Assembly: GCA_016286055.1 (NCBI GenBank)
Contig: JAEERW010000006.1
Location: forward strand, 62,001-126,000
Direction of reading: 5' to 3'
Length of the DNA stretch: 64,000 bases
From: Bacteroidales bacterium
GTDB lineage: Bacteria > Bacteroidota > Bacteroidia > Bacteroidales > UBA3824
Shown here: positions 9,730 to 18,931 of the stretch, in pieces
Layout of the letters: the number at the start of each line of letters is the position of its first letter
Position numbering within the stretch: the stretch's first letter is position 1
Program-made: the position numbers and the translations under genes
Notes under the pieces: generated by a model
The model's database searches: none
Seen by the model: only the letters and a program-made list of their open reading frames with translations
What the model was told of the DNA's origin: nothing

Positions 9730-11103
9730 ATGGTTGCAAAAATACGATTAAAGACTGCAATTTTAATAGCAGTCTTTTTGTGTTTTACAAAAAGCAATGC
9801 ACAGGAGTATAACAACTGGTTGCTTAGTGGTGGTGCTGTGTTATCTTTCGACACGTCTCCTGCCACGTTAATCTGTAATGATAAAGACAATCATTCCAAT
9901 GCATACAACAATTATACAGTTTCACTATCAGATGATAATGGAGATCTGATTCTTTACGGTTTTTTAGAGTCTGATGAGAATACAAATCAATCTACCTATG
10001 TAATCAAAAGTGCAGATGCCAGAAGTCTAATTACAATACCCAGTCCGAATCCGAGAAATGTTATCGGTTGCAAATTGCCACTCGGCGGATACTATATTGC
10101 TGGTGTATTCACAAATACAAACGACCCCTTCTATTCAGCTTTATATATATATAAATTTGACAATAACGGGAATTTGGATAGGGAATACATTTATGATGAA
10201 GGGCACTATTGTTTTTTTATTGATTTTGTTCGCATTGATGACTTTATTGCACTTATCGCTTACCGCAATAATCAAATTGAAACCTACAAACTATCTGCTA
10301 ATGGTTGTTTTCTTTGGAATACTTCAGAAATAAAATTAGATAAGTTTATCGCCATTGGACCCACTTTATTTGACGTAGAACATTCATCCGACAATACCCA
10401 AATAATTGCTACTGCTTTTGACGTTGTCTTTGTTCTCAATTTTAACGAATATAATGGCGAAGTAACTCTTTATCGTAGGTTTGAAAGCAACAAATTTAGA
10501 ACAATGTCGTTTTCTCCAACCAATAGATACTTTTTGATTGTTGATGACGTAAAATTAAAGGGGTTCAGATATGATAAAGATTTTGATTTTGTTCTTGACA
10601 ATCCTGACATAATATACGATTTACCTAAGAATGATAATAATGTAGTTTGCAATCATTGTTGGGAAATGGCAGTAGGGGTTGATGGTAAAATATACTTACA
10701 TCACCAAAATTATGATTATATTTTGGTCCTTGATGGCATAGAATCCGGTAGCATTACTGAAGAAATTATTCAATCTGAGTGTTTAAATCTTACATTTTTT
10801 CCACGAATTCCAAGGATATCAGATTGTAAAGCATCTGCACATTTCGACAATGTCTCTGTTTGTTATGGTGAACCTCTTAATGTAATGCTTTCGGGTACTG
10901 CTCCGTTTGAAGTTTTTTATACCTTGAACGGTGAGGCAAAAAGTTTTAAAACCGACAACATGGAATATCAGATGCCTAATATTTCGGGTAAGTATATAAT
11001 AACAAAAATAAAAGATAATAAATGTGAAACATTGAAGCATTATAACAATACAGCCATTATTGCCCCAAATTTTAAAACAGTGAAAATAATGGAGAAAAAT
11101 TAA
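9730..11103 (+). CDS. secreted protein with propeller-like region and Cys-Tyr-Gly C-terminal domain
   Basis: 457-aa predicted exported protein. The ORF track begins at 9580, inside the preceding gene; the ATG at 9730 (MVAKIRLKTAILIAVFLCF) gives a clean signal peptide ending near NAQ, so it is chosen. The middle has irregular beta-rich repeats consistent with a beta-propeller. The last ~90 residues (from FDNVSVCYGEPLNVML) are closely similar to the C-terminal domain of the protein at 11941-12549, which suggests a shared Ig/PKD-like adhesion or sorting module. Function is unknown. The LuxR regulator lies between the two paralogous-domain genes. Confidence 0.65.
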   Translation: MVAKIRLKTAILIAVFLCFTKSNAQEYNNWLLSGGAVLSFDTSPATLICNDKDNHSNAYNNYTVSLSDDNGDLILYGFLESDENTNQSTYVIKSADARSLITIPSPNPRNVIGCKLPLGGYYIAGVFTNTNDPFYSALYIYKFDNNGNLDREYIYDEGHYCFFIDFVRIDDFIALIAYRNNQIETYKLSANGCFLWNTSEIKLDKFIAIGPTLFDVEHSSDNTQIIATAFDVVFVLNFNEYNGEVTLYRRFESNKFRTMSFSPTNRYFLIVDDVKLKGFRYDKDFDFVLDNPDIIYDLPKNDNNVVCNHCWEMAVGVDGKIYLHHQNYDYILVLDGIESGSITEEIIQSECLNLTFFPRIPRISDCKASAHFDNVSVCYGEPLNVMLSGTAPFEVFYTLNGEAKSFKTDNMEYQMPNISGKYIITKIKDNKCETLKHYNNTAIIAPNFKTVKIMEKN

Positions 11104-11169
11104 TGGAAATAATAAATGATTGTTATTTTTGCCAAAAACTAAAACTAACACTATCAAAAACAATATAAT

Positions 11170-11922
11170 ATGAGTAATCAAGATTTGCAATCAAAAATAT
11201 CCGAGTTTTTTACAAAGCATAATACAATGCATATAGTTGAGGAACCGGATTATTCCAATTTTAACAACGTAATTGATACTGCAAAGGCTGTGGCAAGGGC
11301 TACTCAACACGGTGTGTATCTGTTTGATTATTATAAACGCGATGTGGTTTATGCTTCGCAAAATATGCTCTCGTGGTGTGGCATTACTAAGTCTGAGTTT
11401 AAAAAGTGTGGTTTTGAGGTGTATCTAAAATGTATTCCCGAAGAAGATTTAAAAATGTTGTTTGTAATTAACAATGCCGCATTTGAGTTCTTTAATAAAA
11501 ATATATCTATTAAAAATTTAAACTATTCACTTTCGTACGATTTTCGTGCATGCGATTTTATGTTGCATCAGCATTATACTCCCGTGTTGGCAAAAAACGA
11601 TAAAATTTGGTTGGCTATGTGCATTGTAACAGTGTCATCAACAAAAAAATCGGGCAATATAATTATGGAAACAGAACACGGTAATTATGAGTATTCATTA
11701 AAAAAAGGTCAATGGATACCGCTGCCTATAGTAAAATTATCTTATAAAGAAAAACTTATTATCCGTTATTCTTCACAGGGTTATTCTATGAAAGAAATTG
11801 CAGAGAAAACCAATTCGAGTGAATTTACCATAAAAAATCAAAAGCAAAAACTATTTAATAAATTGAAAGTAAATAGTATTTGTGAGGCAGTTCAATATTG
11901 TGTAACAAACGGTTTGTTGTAA
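11170..11922 (+). CDS. LuxR-type HTH transcriptional regulator
   Basis: 250-aa DNA-binding regulator. The C-terminal ~60 residues form a LuxR/GerE helix-turn-helix: LSYKEKLIIRYSSQGYSMKE, AEKTNSSEFTIKNQKQKLFN, KLKVNSICEAVQYC. The N-terminal ~160 residues look like a PAS-type sensor domain (aromatic and beta-rich), with no receiver Asp seen. It sits between two genes for exported proteins with a common C-terminal domain, so it is a plausible local regulator of them. A TATTTTTG -7-like element lies at 11124-11131. Confidence 0.8.
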   Translation: MSNQDLQSKISEFFTKHNTMHIVEEPDYSNFNNVIDTAKAVARATQHGVYLFDYYKRDVVYASQNMLSWCGITKSEFKKCGFEVYLKCIPEEDLKMLFVINNAAFEFFNKNISIKNLNYSLSYDFRACDFMLHQHYTPVLAKNDKIWLAMCIVTVSSTKKSGNIIMETEHGNYEYSLKKGQWIPLPIVKLSYKEKLIIRYSSQGYSMKEIAEKTNSSEFTIKNQKQKLFNKLKVNSICEAVQYCVTNGLL

Positions 11923-11940
11923 AATAATCAAATAGTAATT

Positions 11941-12549
11941 ATGGTTAGATTTTTATTCACATTGATTATTTCAATAGGCATATCTTTAATTTCTTTTTCT
12001 ATGTCTTTTGCTTTATCAAATGACCCCCCATCAATTCCCTTGCCCGATGTTTGCACCTCACAAACCAAAACTTACAGCGTAGACAATCCCGAACAAGGTA
12101 TAGTATATTATTGGGAAGTTGTAGGCGGAGAACTTAGTGCAACAACAGGCAGCGAAGTATCGGTAAAATGGGCTGATACCGAAGGAAACGGCACATTAAG
12201 CGTTTATAGTAAGCATATAGAATCAGGATGTGTGTCCGATAAAATTGTATACTCTGTAAAACGTAAAAAATCCCCTACGGTTGAATTCGACAACGCCTCA
12301 GTTTGTTACGGAGAGCCGCTCAAAGTTATTCTTTCGGGCTCTGCTCCGTTTGAAGTTTTTTATACCTTGAACAATGAATCTAAAAGTTTTAAAACCGATG
12401 TTGCCGAGGTTCAGATGCCTAATGTTTCGGGAAATTACCAACTTATAAAGGTTACAGATGATAGTGCATGCGAGTTTTCTCCGATTCAAAATAATACCGC
12501 GGTTATTGTTCCTGAATTAAAAAAACTGATTATACAAGTGGTAAAATAA
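11941..12549 (+). CDS. exported PKD/Ig-like domain protein
   Basis: 202-aa protein with an N-terminal signal or membrane segment (residues 1-27). A PKD-like region follows (YSVDNPEQGIVYYWEVVGGE, then VSVKWADTEGNGTLSVYS), which is the motif set of adhesin-like domains in Bacteroidota. The C-terminal ~90 residues (FDNASVCYGEPLKVILSG onward) are a close relative of the end of the protein at 9730-11103. There are 18 bases between the luxR stop and this start, so the two genes probably share a transcript. Likely a surface or secreted protein; partner unknown. Confidence 0.7.
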   Translation: MVRFLFTLIISIGISLISFSMSFALSNDPPSIPLPDVCTSQTKTYSVDNPEQGIVYYWEVVGGELSATTGSEVSVKWADTEGNGTLSVYSKHIESGCVSDKIVYSVKRKKSPTVEFDNASVCYGEPLKVILSGSAPFEVFYTLNNESKSFKTDVAEVQMPNVSGNYQLIKVTDDSACEFSPIQNNTAVIVPELKKLIIQVVK

Positions 12550-12597
12550 TTTTTTTTCTATTTTTACCCCGAAAAAAAAACTAAAACCTCAATCATC

Positions 12598-13590
12598 ATG
12601 AAACACACCTTTTTATTATCATCATTATTATTCCTCTCTGCCTGCGGTGGTAGAGTGTCGGAAAATGTTAAAATTCAGTCTAATAGAGACAACATTATCG
12701 ACGTTAAGGATAAGGTTAAAATTATCGATTTTAAAGATGTTTTTATTGGAAGACGTGCAAATGCTCATATTGTTGATAACTATTTGGTTATCACCGATTA
12801 CACTTCTCATGAAAATATGCTTCATCTATTCGATAGCGAAACTTTTGAATATGTGGTTTCTACTGCACACTACGGTCAAGGTCCCGGTGAATTTGTATCT
12901 ATCGGTCCCGTTATCGACAACCATCGAGGCGAGTTTTATGTAGCCGATTTTGGTAAATATGAAATTATGTCATATAATATTGATAGCCTTGTAAAAATTC
13001 CTGATTATAAGCCATATACAAAGTTTATGATGTCAGGAAAAGCCTTTCCTGCCGATTATTATTATGTTAATGATACTCTTTGTTATTGCGAGGTTATTAT
13101 ACCAACAAGTGCATCTACTTTTCGTCAGTGTTCGGGAACTTGGAATATGAGCAACGGTAATTTAACACAATTTGCCGATAGTATTTCTACTAATAATCAA
13201 CGTTTTAGTGTAGCAGTTGATATTTCTGACAGTATTTTTGTAGAGTGTCATATCCAATTAGATTTATTGCGTTTTTTTAATTTCACAGGCGAATTACAAT
13301 ATTCAATTCAAGGACCAAATTATGGCAGTAGTATTAATGATAATTTCCATTCGGCCATTTTTACAAAAGACTATCTTTTAGCGCTTTATACCGGCGATGA
13401 ATGGAATAAAAGAGCCCAACCTAAGACACTCCAAATCTTTAAGAAAAACGGTGATTATGTTGCTACCTTGGATTTGGGGGTTCAATCATTCCGTTTTTGT
13501 TATGACGACCGCCACAATCGCCTTATTTTCTGTTTAATAAACGAAATCGACCAATTTGCTTATTTAGATTTAGACGATGTTAAACTATAA
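12598..13590 (+). CDS. 6-bladed beta-propeller lipoprotein
   Basis: 330-aa lipoprotein: signal with lipobox FLSACGG, then a repeated beta-rich body of the Bacteroidales 6-bladed propeller family. Recognisable blade segments are HYGQGPGEFVSIGPVID, GEFYVADFGKYEIMSYNID and the late FRFCYDDRHNRLIFCLIN. Members are extracytoplasmic, abundant in gut Bacteroides, and mostly uncharacterised. The gene is the last plus-strand gene of the region and is followed by a strong hairpin at 13606-13633. Confidence 0.78.
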   Translation: MKHTFLLSSLLFLSACGGRVSENVKIQSNRDNIIDVKDKVKIIDFKDVFIGRRANAHIVDNYLVITDYTSHENMLHLFDSETFEYVVSTAHYGQGPGEFVSIGPVIDNHRGEFYVADFGKYEIMSYNIDSLVKIPDYKPYTKFMMSGKAFPADYYYVNDTLCYCEVIIPTSASTFRQCSGTWNMSNGNLTQFADSISTNNQRFSVAVDISDSIFVECHIQLDLLRFFNFTGELQYSIQGPNYGSSINDNFHSAIFTKDYLLALYTGDEWNKRAQPKTLQIFKKNGDYVATLDLGVQSFRFCYDDRHNRLIFCLINEIDQFAYLDLDDVKL

Positions 13591-13605
13591 TAAGTATTCA
13601 AAAAA

Positions 13606-13636
13606 AATACCGCTCCATTCCGGGGCGGTATTTTTA
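13606..13636. terminator. bidirectional intrinsic terminator
   Basis: Stem AATACCGC / GCGGTATT with A and T tracts on either side, placed between two convergent genes (12598-13590 plus, 13661-14656 minus). The symmetric A/T tails would serve both strands. Confidence 0.8.
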
Positions 13637-13660
13637 TATAGATTATTGTAATTTAATCAA

Positions 13661-14656
13661 TTACATAGCCTGAGCCACAGCAACGGCAACTGCAACAGTA
13701 GCGCCTACCATGGGGTTGTTGCCCATGCCGAGGAATCCCATCATTTCTACGTGTGCGGGAACTGATGAAGAACCTGCAAACTGAGCATCTGAGTGCATAC
13801 GACCCATAGTGTCGGTCATACCGTAAGAAGCGGGACCTGCTGCCATATTGTCGGGGTGAAGTGTACGACCTGTACCACCGCCCGATGCTACTGAGAAGTA
13901 TTTCTTGCCCTGTTCAACACATTCTTTCTTGTATGTGCCGGCAACGGGGTGCTGAAAACGGGTGGGGTTGGTAGAGTTTCCTGTGATAGAAACGTCAACG
14001 CCCTCTTTGTGCATAATGGCAACGCCTTCGCGAACGTCGTCGGCACCGTAGCAGCGAACGCCACCGCGAACACCGTCAGAGTATTTGGTTTCGTTGATGA
14101 TTTTTACTTCGCCGGTGTAGTAGTCGAATTCAGTTTGAACGTATGTGAAACCGTTGATACGCGAAATAATTTTAGCGGCATCTTTTCCAAGACCGTTGAG
14201 GATTACGCGCAAGGGTTTTTTACGAACTTTGTTTGCCATTTCGGCGATTTTGATAGCACCTTCGGCAGCAGCGTAAGATTCGTGACCAGCGAGGAAAGCG
14301 AAACAAGCGGTTTCTTCGCGGAGCAGACGTGCTGCAAGGTTGCCGTGTCCGAGACCTACTTTGCGGTCGTCGGCAACAGAGCCGGGAATACAGAATGCCT
14401 GCAAGCCTTCGCCGATAGCCTCAGCAGCGTCGGCAGCGGTTTTAACGCCTTTTTTGATGGCGATAGCAGCGCCTACAACGTAAGCCCATTTTGCATTCTC
14501 GAAACAGATTTTCTGAGTGTCTTCGCACATTTTGTAGGGGTCGAGACCTTTGGCAGTGCAGATAGCCTTTGCTTCGTCGATATCTTTGATACCGTATTTA
14601 TTGAGAGCGGCGTTGATCTGGTTGATGCGGCGCTCGTAACTTTCAAATAATGCCAT
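13661..14656 (-). CDS. GGGtGRT family protein
   Basis: 331-aa protein of the GGGtGRT family, named for the motif seen here as SGGGTGRTLHPDN near residue 248. The C-terminus is Gly/Met-rich (GFLGMGNNPMVGATVAVAVA). The biochemical role is unknown. The family is typically encoded next to a NifU-like Fe-S scaffold gene in anaerobes, and here the NifU-like gene ends 8 bases upstream on the same strand. That supports a joint role in Fe-S or sulfur metabolism, by genomic context only. Confidence 0.88.
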   Translation of the reverse strand: MALFESYERRINQINAALNKYGIKDIDEAKAICTAKGLDPYKMCEDTQKICFENAKWAYVVGAAIAIKKGVKTAADAAEAIGEGLQAFCIPGSVADDRKVGLGHGNLAARLLREETACFAFLAGHESYAAAEGAIKIAEMANKVRKKPLRVILNGLGKDAAKIISRINGFTYVQTEFDYYTGEVKIINETKYSDGVRGGVRCYGADDVREGVAIMHKEGVDVSITGNSTNPTRFQHPVAGTYKKECVEQGKKYFSVASGGGTGRTLHPDNMAAGPASYGMTDTMGRMHSDAQFAGSSSVPAHVEMMGFLGMGNNPMVGATVAVAVAVAQAM

Positions 14657-14664
14657 AGTGTTTA

Positions 14665-15357
14665 TTATTCTTTACGTGGATCAATATATTTAACTGCGTC
14701 TTTGAAACGGCCGTATGTGCCTTTTGCCTTTTCGATAGCCTCAGGACCTGTTGCGCCGCCTTTGAGAGCGTCCATAAGTTTGCCTAGGTTTACAAATTCG
14801 TAACCGATAACTTCGTTGTTGGCATCGAGAGCCATCTTGGTGCAGTAGCCTTCGGTCATTTCAAGGTAGCGGCTGCCTTTTGCTTTTGTGCCGTACATTG
14901 TACCCACTTGGCTGCGGAGGTTTTTGCCGAGGTCTTCGAGCGATCCGCCAACGGGAAGTCCGCCTTCTGAGAAAGCCGACTGTGTACGTCCGTAAACAAT
15001 CTGCAAGAAAAGTTCGCGCATTGCGGTGTTGATAGCGTCGCATACGAGGTCGGTGTTGAGGGCTTCCAAAAGGGTCTTGCCAGGAAGAATTTCAGATGCC
15101 ATAGCGGCTGAGTGGGTCATACCAGAGCAACCGAGAGTTTCAACGAGTGCTTCCTCGATAATGCCCTCTTTTACGTTGAGGGTGAGTTTGCAGCATCCCT
15201 GTTGGGGTGCGCACCAACCGATACCGTGTGTAAGGCCCGAAATGTCCTTAATCTCTTTTGCATGCACCCATTTGCCTTCCTCAGGTATGGGAGCATTGGC
15301 GTGATTTGCGCCTTTTGCAACACAGCACATGTGCTGCACTTCGTTTGTGTAAATCAT
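14665..15357 (-). CDS. NifU-like iron-sulfur cluster assembly scaffold protein
   Basis: 230-aa protein related to the N-terminal NifU/IscU scaffold. Cys-containing motifs are CCVAKG near the N-terminus, GWCAPQQGCCKL, and ETLGCSGMTHSAAM, the last corresponding to the IscU cluster-binding loop. An additional C-terminal region (residues ~140-230) is found in the subfamily that pairs with GGGtGRT proteins. First gene of a two-gene operon. A minus-strand -7 element TAAATTTG lies at 15414-15421, 57-64 bases ahead of the start codon. Confidence 0.85.
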   Translation of the reverse strand: MIYTNEVQHMCCVAKGANHANAPIPEEGKWVHAKEIKDISGLTHGIGWCAPQQGCCKLTLNVKEGIIEEALVETLGCSGMTHSAAMASEILPGKTLLEALNTDLVCDAINTAMRELFLQIVYGRTQSAFSEGGLPVGGSLEDLGKNLRSQVGTMYGTKAKGSRYLEMTEGYCTKMALDANNEVIGYEFVNLGKLMDALKGGATGPEAIEKAKGTYGRFKDAVKYIDPRKE

Positions 15358-15413
15358 AAAACTATCTATTTGTTTGTTTGTTTGTTTTGTTATCGCTATA
15401 ATATAATTCGCTG

Positions 15414-15421
15414 CAAATTTA
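15414..15421 (-). promoter_or_regulatory. -7 promoter element of the NifU-like/GGGtGRT operon
   Basis: Reads TAAATTTG on the minus strand, matching the Bacteroidota TAnnTTTG consensus and followed by GC. No convincing -33 TTG was found at the usual 23-base spacing, so the assignment is moderate. Confidence 0.5.
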
Positions 15422-15489
15422 TAAAAATAATCAATCCACCGAATGTTTTTTCGGGATTTTTTTTGAATGACTACTAAGTGGCAAAAAAA

Positions 15490-15515
15490 TAGACCGCCAA
15501 TGGATGACGGTCTAA
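15490..15515 (-). terminator. intrinsic terminator downstream of enolase
   Basis: Inverted repeat AGACCG...CGGTCT with flanking pairs extending the stem, and A/T runs on both sides, 38 bases after the enolase stop. It could also block antisense transcription from the other side. Confidence 0.75.
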
Positions 15516-15552
15516 AAAATTAAGTAAAACTAAGTAATTAGTTTATAATGAT

Positions 15553-16908
<1,356 letters not shown>

Positions 16909-16923
16909 TTAATATATAGTGTA

Positions 16924-18021
16924 TTATGATTTCACTTTAAAAAATTCTTCAAACAAGGCTACGGTTTTTTCTATTCCGTCGGTGATTTCGCTTAACAGAA
17001 TGTACTCGTCGGCTGTGTGCGAGCGGTTGCTGTCGCCAGGACCCATTTTGAGGCTTGCGTATGGCATAACGGCGCGGTCGGATGTGGTGGGCGAACCAAA
17101 CAACTTGAATCCACGTTTTGCTGCCAACTGTATAAACGGGTGATTTTCATCTATATGCGACGATTTCAACTTAAACGAACGGGGCTTTACCTCGGTGTCT
17201 TTGTTGGGAATTTCGCGACGGATAATGTCTAAAACCTCTTGGTGAGTGTATTTTTCGGTGATGCGCACGTCTACCATAAACGAACATTCCGAAGGAATAA
17301 CGTTGTGCAAAGTGCCTGCGTTAACGCCTGTTACTGTGCATTTTACATCGCCAAGCCACGGAGATGTTTTTTCAAATTTGTAGTTTTTAAACCACGCGAT
17401 GTCGTCCATAGCCTTGTAGATGGCGTTGATGCCTGTGTTGCGTGCGGCGTGTCCCGTTTTGCCGTGAGCCAGACAGTCGAGAACCAATATACCTTTCTCT
17501 GCCACAGATATTTCCATACAGGTAGGTTCGCCCACAACGGCAAATTCAATAGGCGGAAGTTTGTCTAATATACTTTGCACACCATTGTCGCCTGAATTTT
17601 CTTCTTCGGCAGTAATGGCAACTATCAGATTATAAGGTAATTGCTCATTATTGTAAAAGTATAAAAACGTGGTAATGAGGTTGATAGCCGGACCACCGGC
17701 ATCGTTTGAGCCGAGACCATAGAGAATGCCGTTTTCTACATCGGGCGAAAACGGGTCGCGAGTGTAAGTTTTGGCAGGTAACACCGTGTCGTGGTGCGAG
17801 TTAAAGAGGATAGTGGGCTTTTTTTCGTCGAAATTTTTGCTCACAGCCCATACATTATTAAGGTGTCGGTAAACGTCCGCCACGCCGTGATTCTTTAAGT
17901 AATTGAATATCAGTTCGGCAGTCTTATCCTCACTGCGCGAAACCGACGGCGTGCGTATTAGATTTTTTAAAAGTTCGATACCCTCGTCGGTCAGGGATTT
18001 TAACAGATTTGATTGTTGCAT
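16924..18021 (-). CDS. M20 family metallo-hydrolase (ArgE/DapE-like deacylase)
   Basis: Dizinc amidohydrolase of the ArgE/DapE/CPG2 family. Motifs are SHHDTVLPA (zinc His and Asp), LGSNDAGGP (bridging Asp), AEEENSGDNGVQS (catalytic and zinc Glu), and late GDSNRSHTADEYI (zinc His). Length 365 aa from the ATG at 18021; the ORF track's extra 14 residues start upstream of the likely promoter (-7 TATTTTTG at 18044-18051) and are rejected. In Bacteroidales such proteins deacylate acyl-ornithine or acyl-citrulline in arginine synthesis, but no arg genes are adjacent, so the substrate is uncertain. Confidence 0.85.
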   Translation of the reverse strand: MQQSNLLKSLTDEGIELLKNLIRTPSVSRSEDKTAELIFNYLKNHGVADVYRHLNNVWAVSKNFDEKKPTILFNSHHDTVLPAKTYTRDPFSPDVENGILYGLGSNDAGGPAINLITTFLYFYNNEQLPYNLIVAITAEEENSGDNGVQSILDKLPPIEFAVVGEPTCMEISVAEKGILVLDCLAHGKTGHAARNTGINAIYKAMDDIAWFKNYKFEKTSPWLGDVKCTVTGVNAGTLHNVIPSECSFMVDVRITEKYTHQEVLDIIRREIPNKDTEVKPRSFKLKSSHIDENHPFIQLAAKRGFKLFGSPTTSDRAVMPYASLKMGPGDSNRSHTADEYILLSEITDGIEKTVALFEEFFKVKS

Positions 18022-18043
18022 AAAGTTTAATTTTTTATCAATG

Positions 18044-18074
18044 CAAAAATACGAATAACCCACGGCATTGGCAA
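18044..18074 (-). promoter_or_regulatory. promoter of the M20 hydrolase gene
   Basis: Minus-strand -7 TATTTTTG at 18044-18051 with TTG at 18072-18074, a ~20-base gap and 23-base start-to-start offset as in the other promoters of this window. It lies just upstream of the ATG at 18021. Confidence 0.5.
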
Positions 18075-18151
18075 ATATAATTTGTAGGGATATTTTGCCT
18101 CCGCCACAGTGCCGCCGATACCTATTTTTGGGGATAGGAGAGAAGGGGGGA

Positions 18152-18266
18152 TGTAAAATAGTGCGTTTTGCGGAGCGAAAATATGTAAAATAGTGCGTTT
18201 ATGAGAGAGAAAAAATGTAAAATAGTGCGTTTTGGGAAGTCAATTTTTGTAAAATAGTGCGTTTTG
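18152..18266. repeat. direct-repeat array 1: four units, exact 32-bp period
   Basis: Four copies of TGTAAAATAGTGCGTTT(TG) begin at 18152, 18184, 18216 and 18248, exactly 32 bases apart. The ~19-base repeats are identical apart from the end of copy 2. The ~13-base gaps differ but are all A/G-rich. It lies between the 3' end of the DUF2442 gene and the 5' region of the M20 gene. It is not a normal CRISPR: the spacers are too short and no cas genes are nearby. Confidence 0.85.
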
Positions 18267-18294
18267 ATTAGTGAAAATATTGGTTAACAGCGCA

Positions 18295-18552
18295 CTACGC
18301 TGCAATGCCTTCTTCAAATAGATATTCAGGAGCAATGTCGATTGAGCCGTTGAGCCAAGTTACAGTCCATCCGTCGAGAGCAAAGTTCTCGAAAACAGAT
18401 TTGTCGCGGAGCGGTTCAAATAGTTTGCACCGCTCAATCAGCGGAGTGCAGTCAAAAGTTTTAACGCTCCCCTCGTTAAAAGTGAGTTCTAATGTGCAGG
18501 GAGCGATTGTTTTTGCAGATGTTACCCAAATGGTAAGATTTGTTTCAGGCAT
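18295..18552 (-). CDS. DUF2442 domain protein
   Basis: 85-aa protein of the DUF2442 family (MPETNLTIWVTSAKTI..LELTFNEGSVKTFDCTPLI..GWTVTWLNGSIDIAPEYL). The ATG at 18552 is chosen because the ORF-track start at 18558 is a TTG. DUF2442 proteins are small, often encoded beside DUF4160 genes in putative toxin-antitoxin pairs, but no DUF4160 partner is visible here. A second, more distant DUF2442 gene is at 53915-54154. The repeat array follows its stop. Confidence 0.8.
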   Translation of the reverse strand: MPETNLTIWVTSAKTIAPCTLELTFNEGSVKTFDCTPLIERCKLFEPLRDKSVFENFALDGWTVTWLNGSIDIAPEYLFEEGIAA

Positions 18553-18683
18553 ACGCAAATGGTTTTAATGATTCTGCAAATGTACCTTTTTATTTTGACA
18601 ATGGCAAATTTTTTATTCATAAATATGAGAAAAAATGGAAATCACAATTTGTGATATCCATTTTTAGGTGGCTTAATGATTGT

Positions 18684-18712
18684 TTTTGAGGTCGCAAAAT
18701 GCGACCTCAAAA
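18684..18712. repeat. perfect inverted repeat with GGTCGCA core
   Basis: TTTTGAGGTCGCA, 3-base loop, then the exact complement. Its core GGTCGCAA..TGCGACC recurs in the hairpin at 20961-20987, so the two related hairpins bracket the OLD-type gene. Confidence 0.75.
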
Positions 18713-18886
18713 GATATTCTTATCAATGATAATTTGCTGAATACGAAGTACTAATTTTTTATTTAGTATCAAAACAGTGTCGTTCCCCATTTTTTTACGT
18801 GGTTCATTTGGCAAATATAAGATAATGTGATGGGCAAAAGAAGATTGTAAGTTGCCGTGTGTATTAAAAAAAATACTGATATACTC

Positions 18887-18917
18887 TTGGGAATAAACAA
18901 ATTGTTTTATATATTTG
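18887..18917 (+). promoter_or_regulatory. promoter of the OLD-type nuclease gene
   Basis: TTG at 18887-18889 and TATATTTG at 18910-18917, 23 bases start to start. Transcription should begin near 18924, after the ORF-track start at 18857, which supports the ATG at 18932 as the true start. Confidence 0.65.
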
Positions 18918-18931
18918 CAAAAAAAGAAATA

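Larger units (their letters stand above)
18553..18931. other. intergenic region with two hairpins between divergent genes
   Basis: About 380 AT-rich bases between the DUF2442 gene and the OLD-type gene. It holds a 35-base hairpin at 18631-18665 (17-bp arms with one mismatch, core ATCACAATTTGTGAT), a perfect 13-bp-arm hairpin at 18684-18712, and the promoter of the OLD-type gene at its right end. No coding sequence was recognised. Confidence 0.7.

Noticed and set aside
13949-14650. 233-aa plus-strand ORF
   Set aside because: Exact antisense shadow of the GGGtGRT gene, with a Phe/Val/Ser-rich composition typical of reverse-frame reading of this codon usage.
18152-18266. CRISPR array
   Set aside because: Repeats of ~19 bases with ~13-base gaps are too short, the gaps are A/G-rich rather than random, and no cas gene is in the window. 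The same holds for the arrays at 29401 and 41289.
18641-18655. CRP-type operator at ATCACAATTTGTGAT
   Set aside because: The half-sites are in inverse order relative to a CRP site (TGTGA-N6-TCACA) and it is part of a longer 35-base hairpin, so a structural role is more likely.
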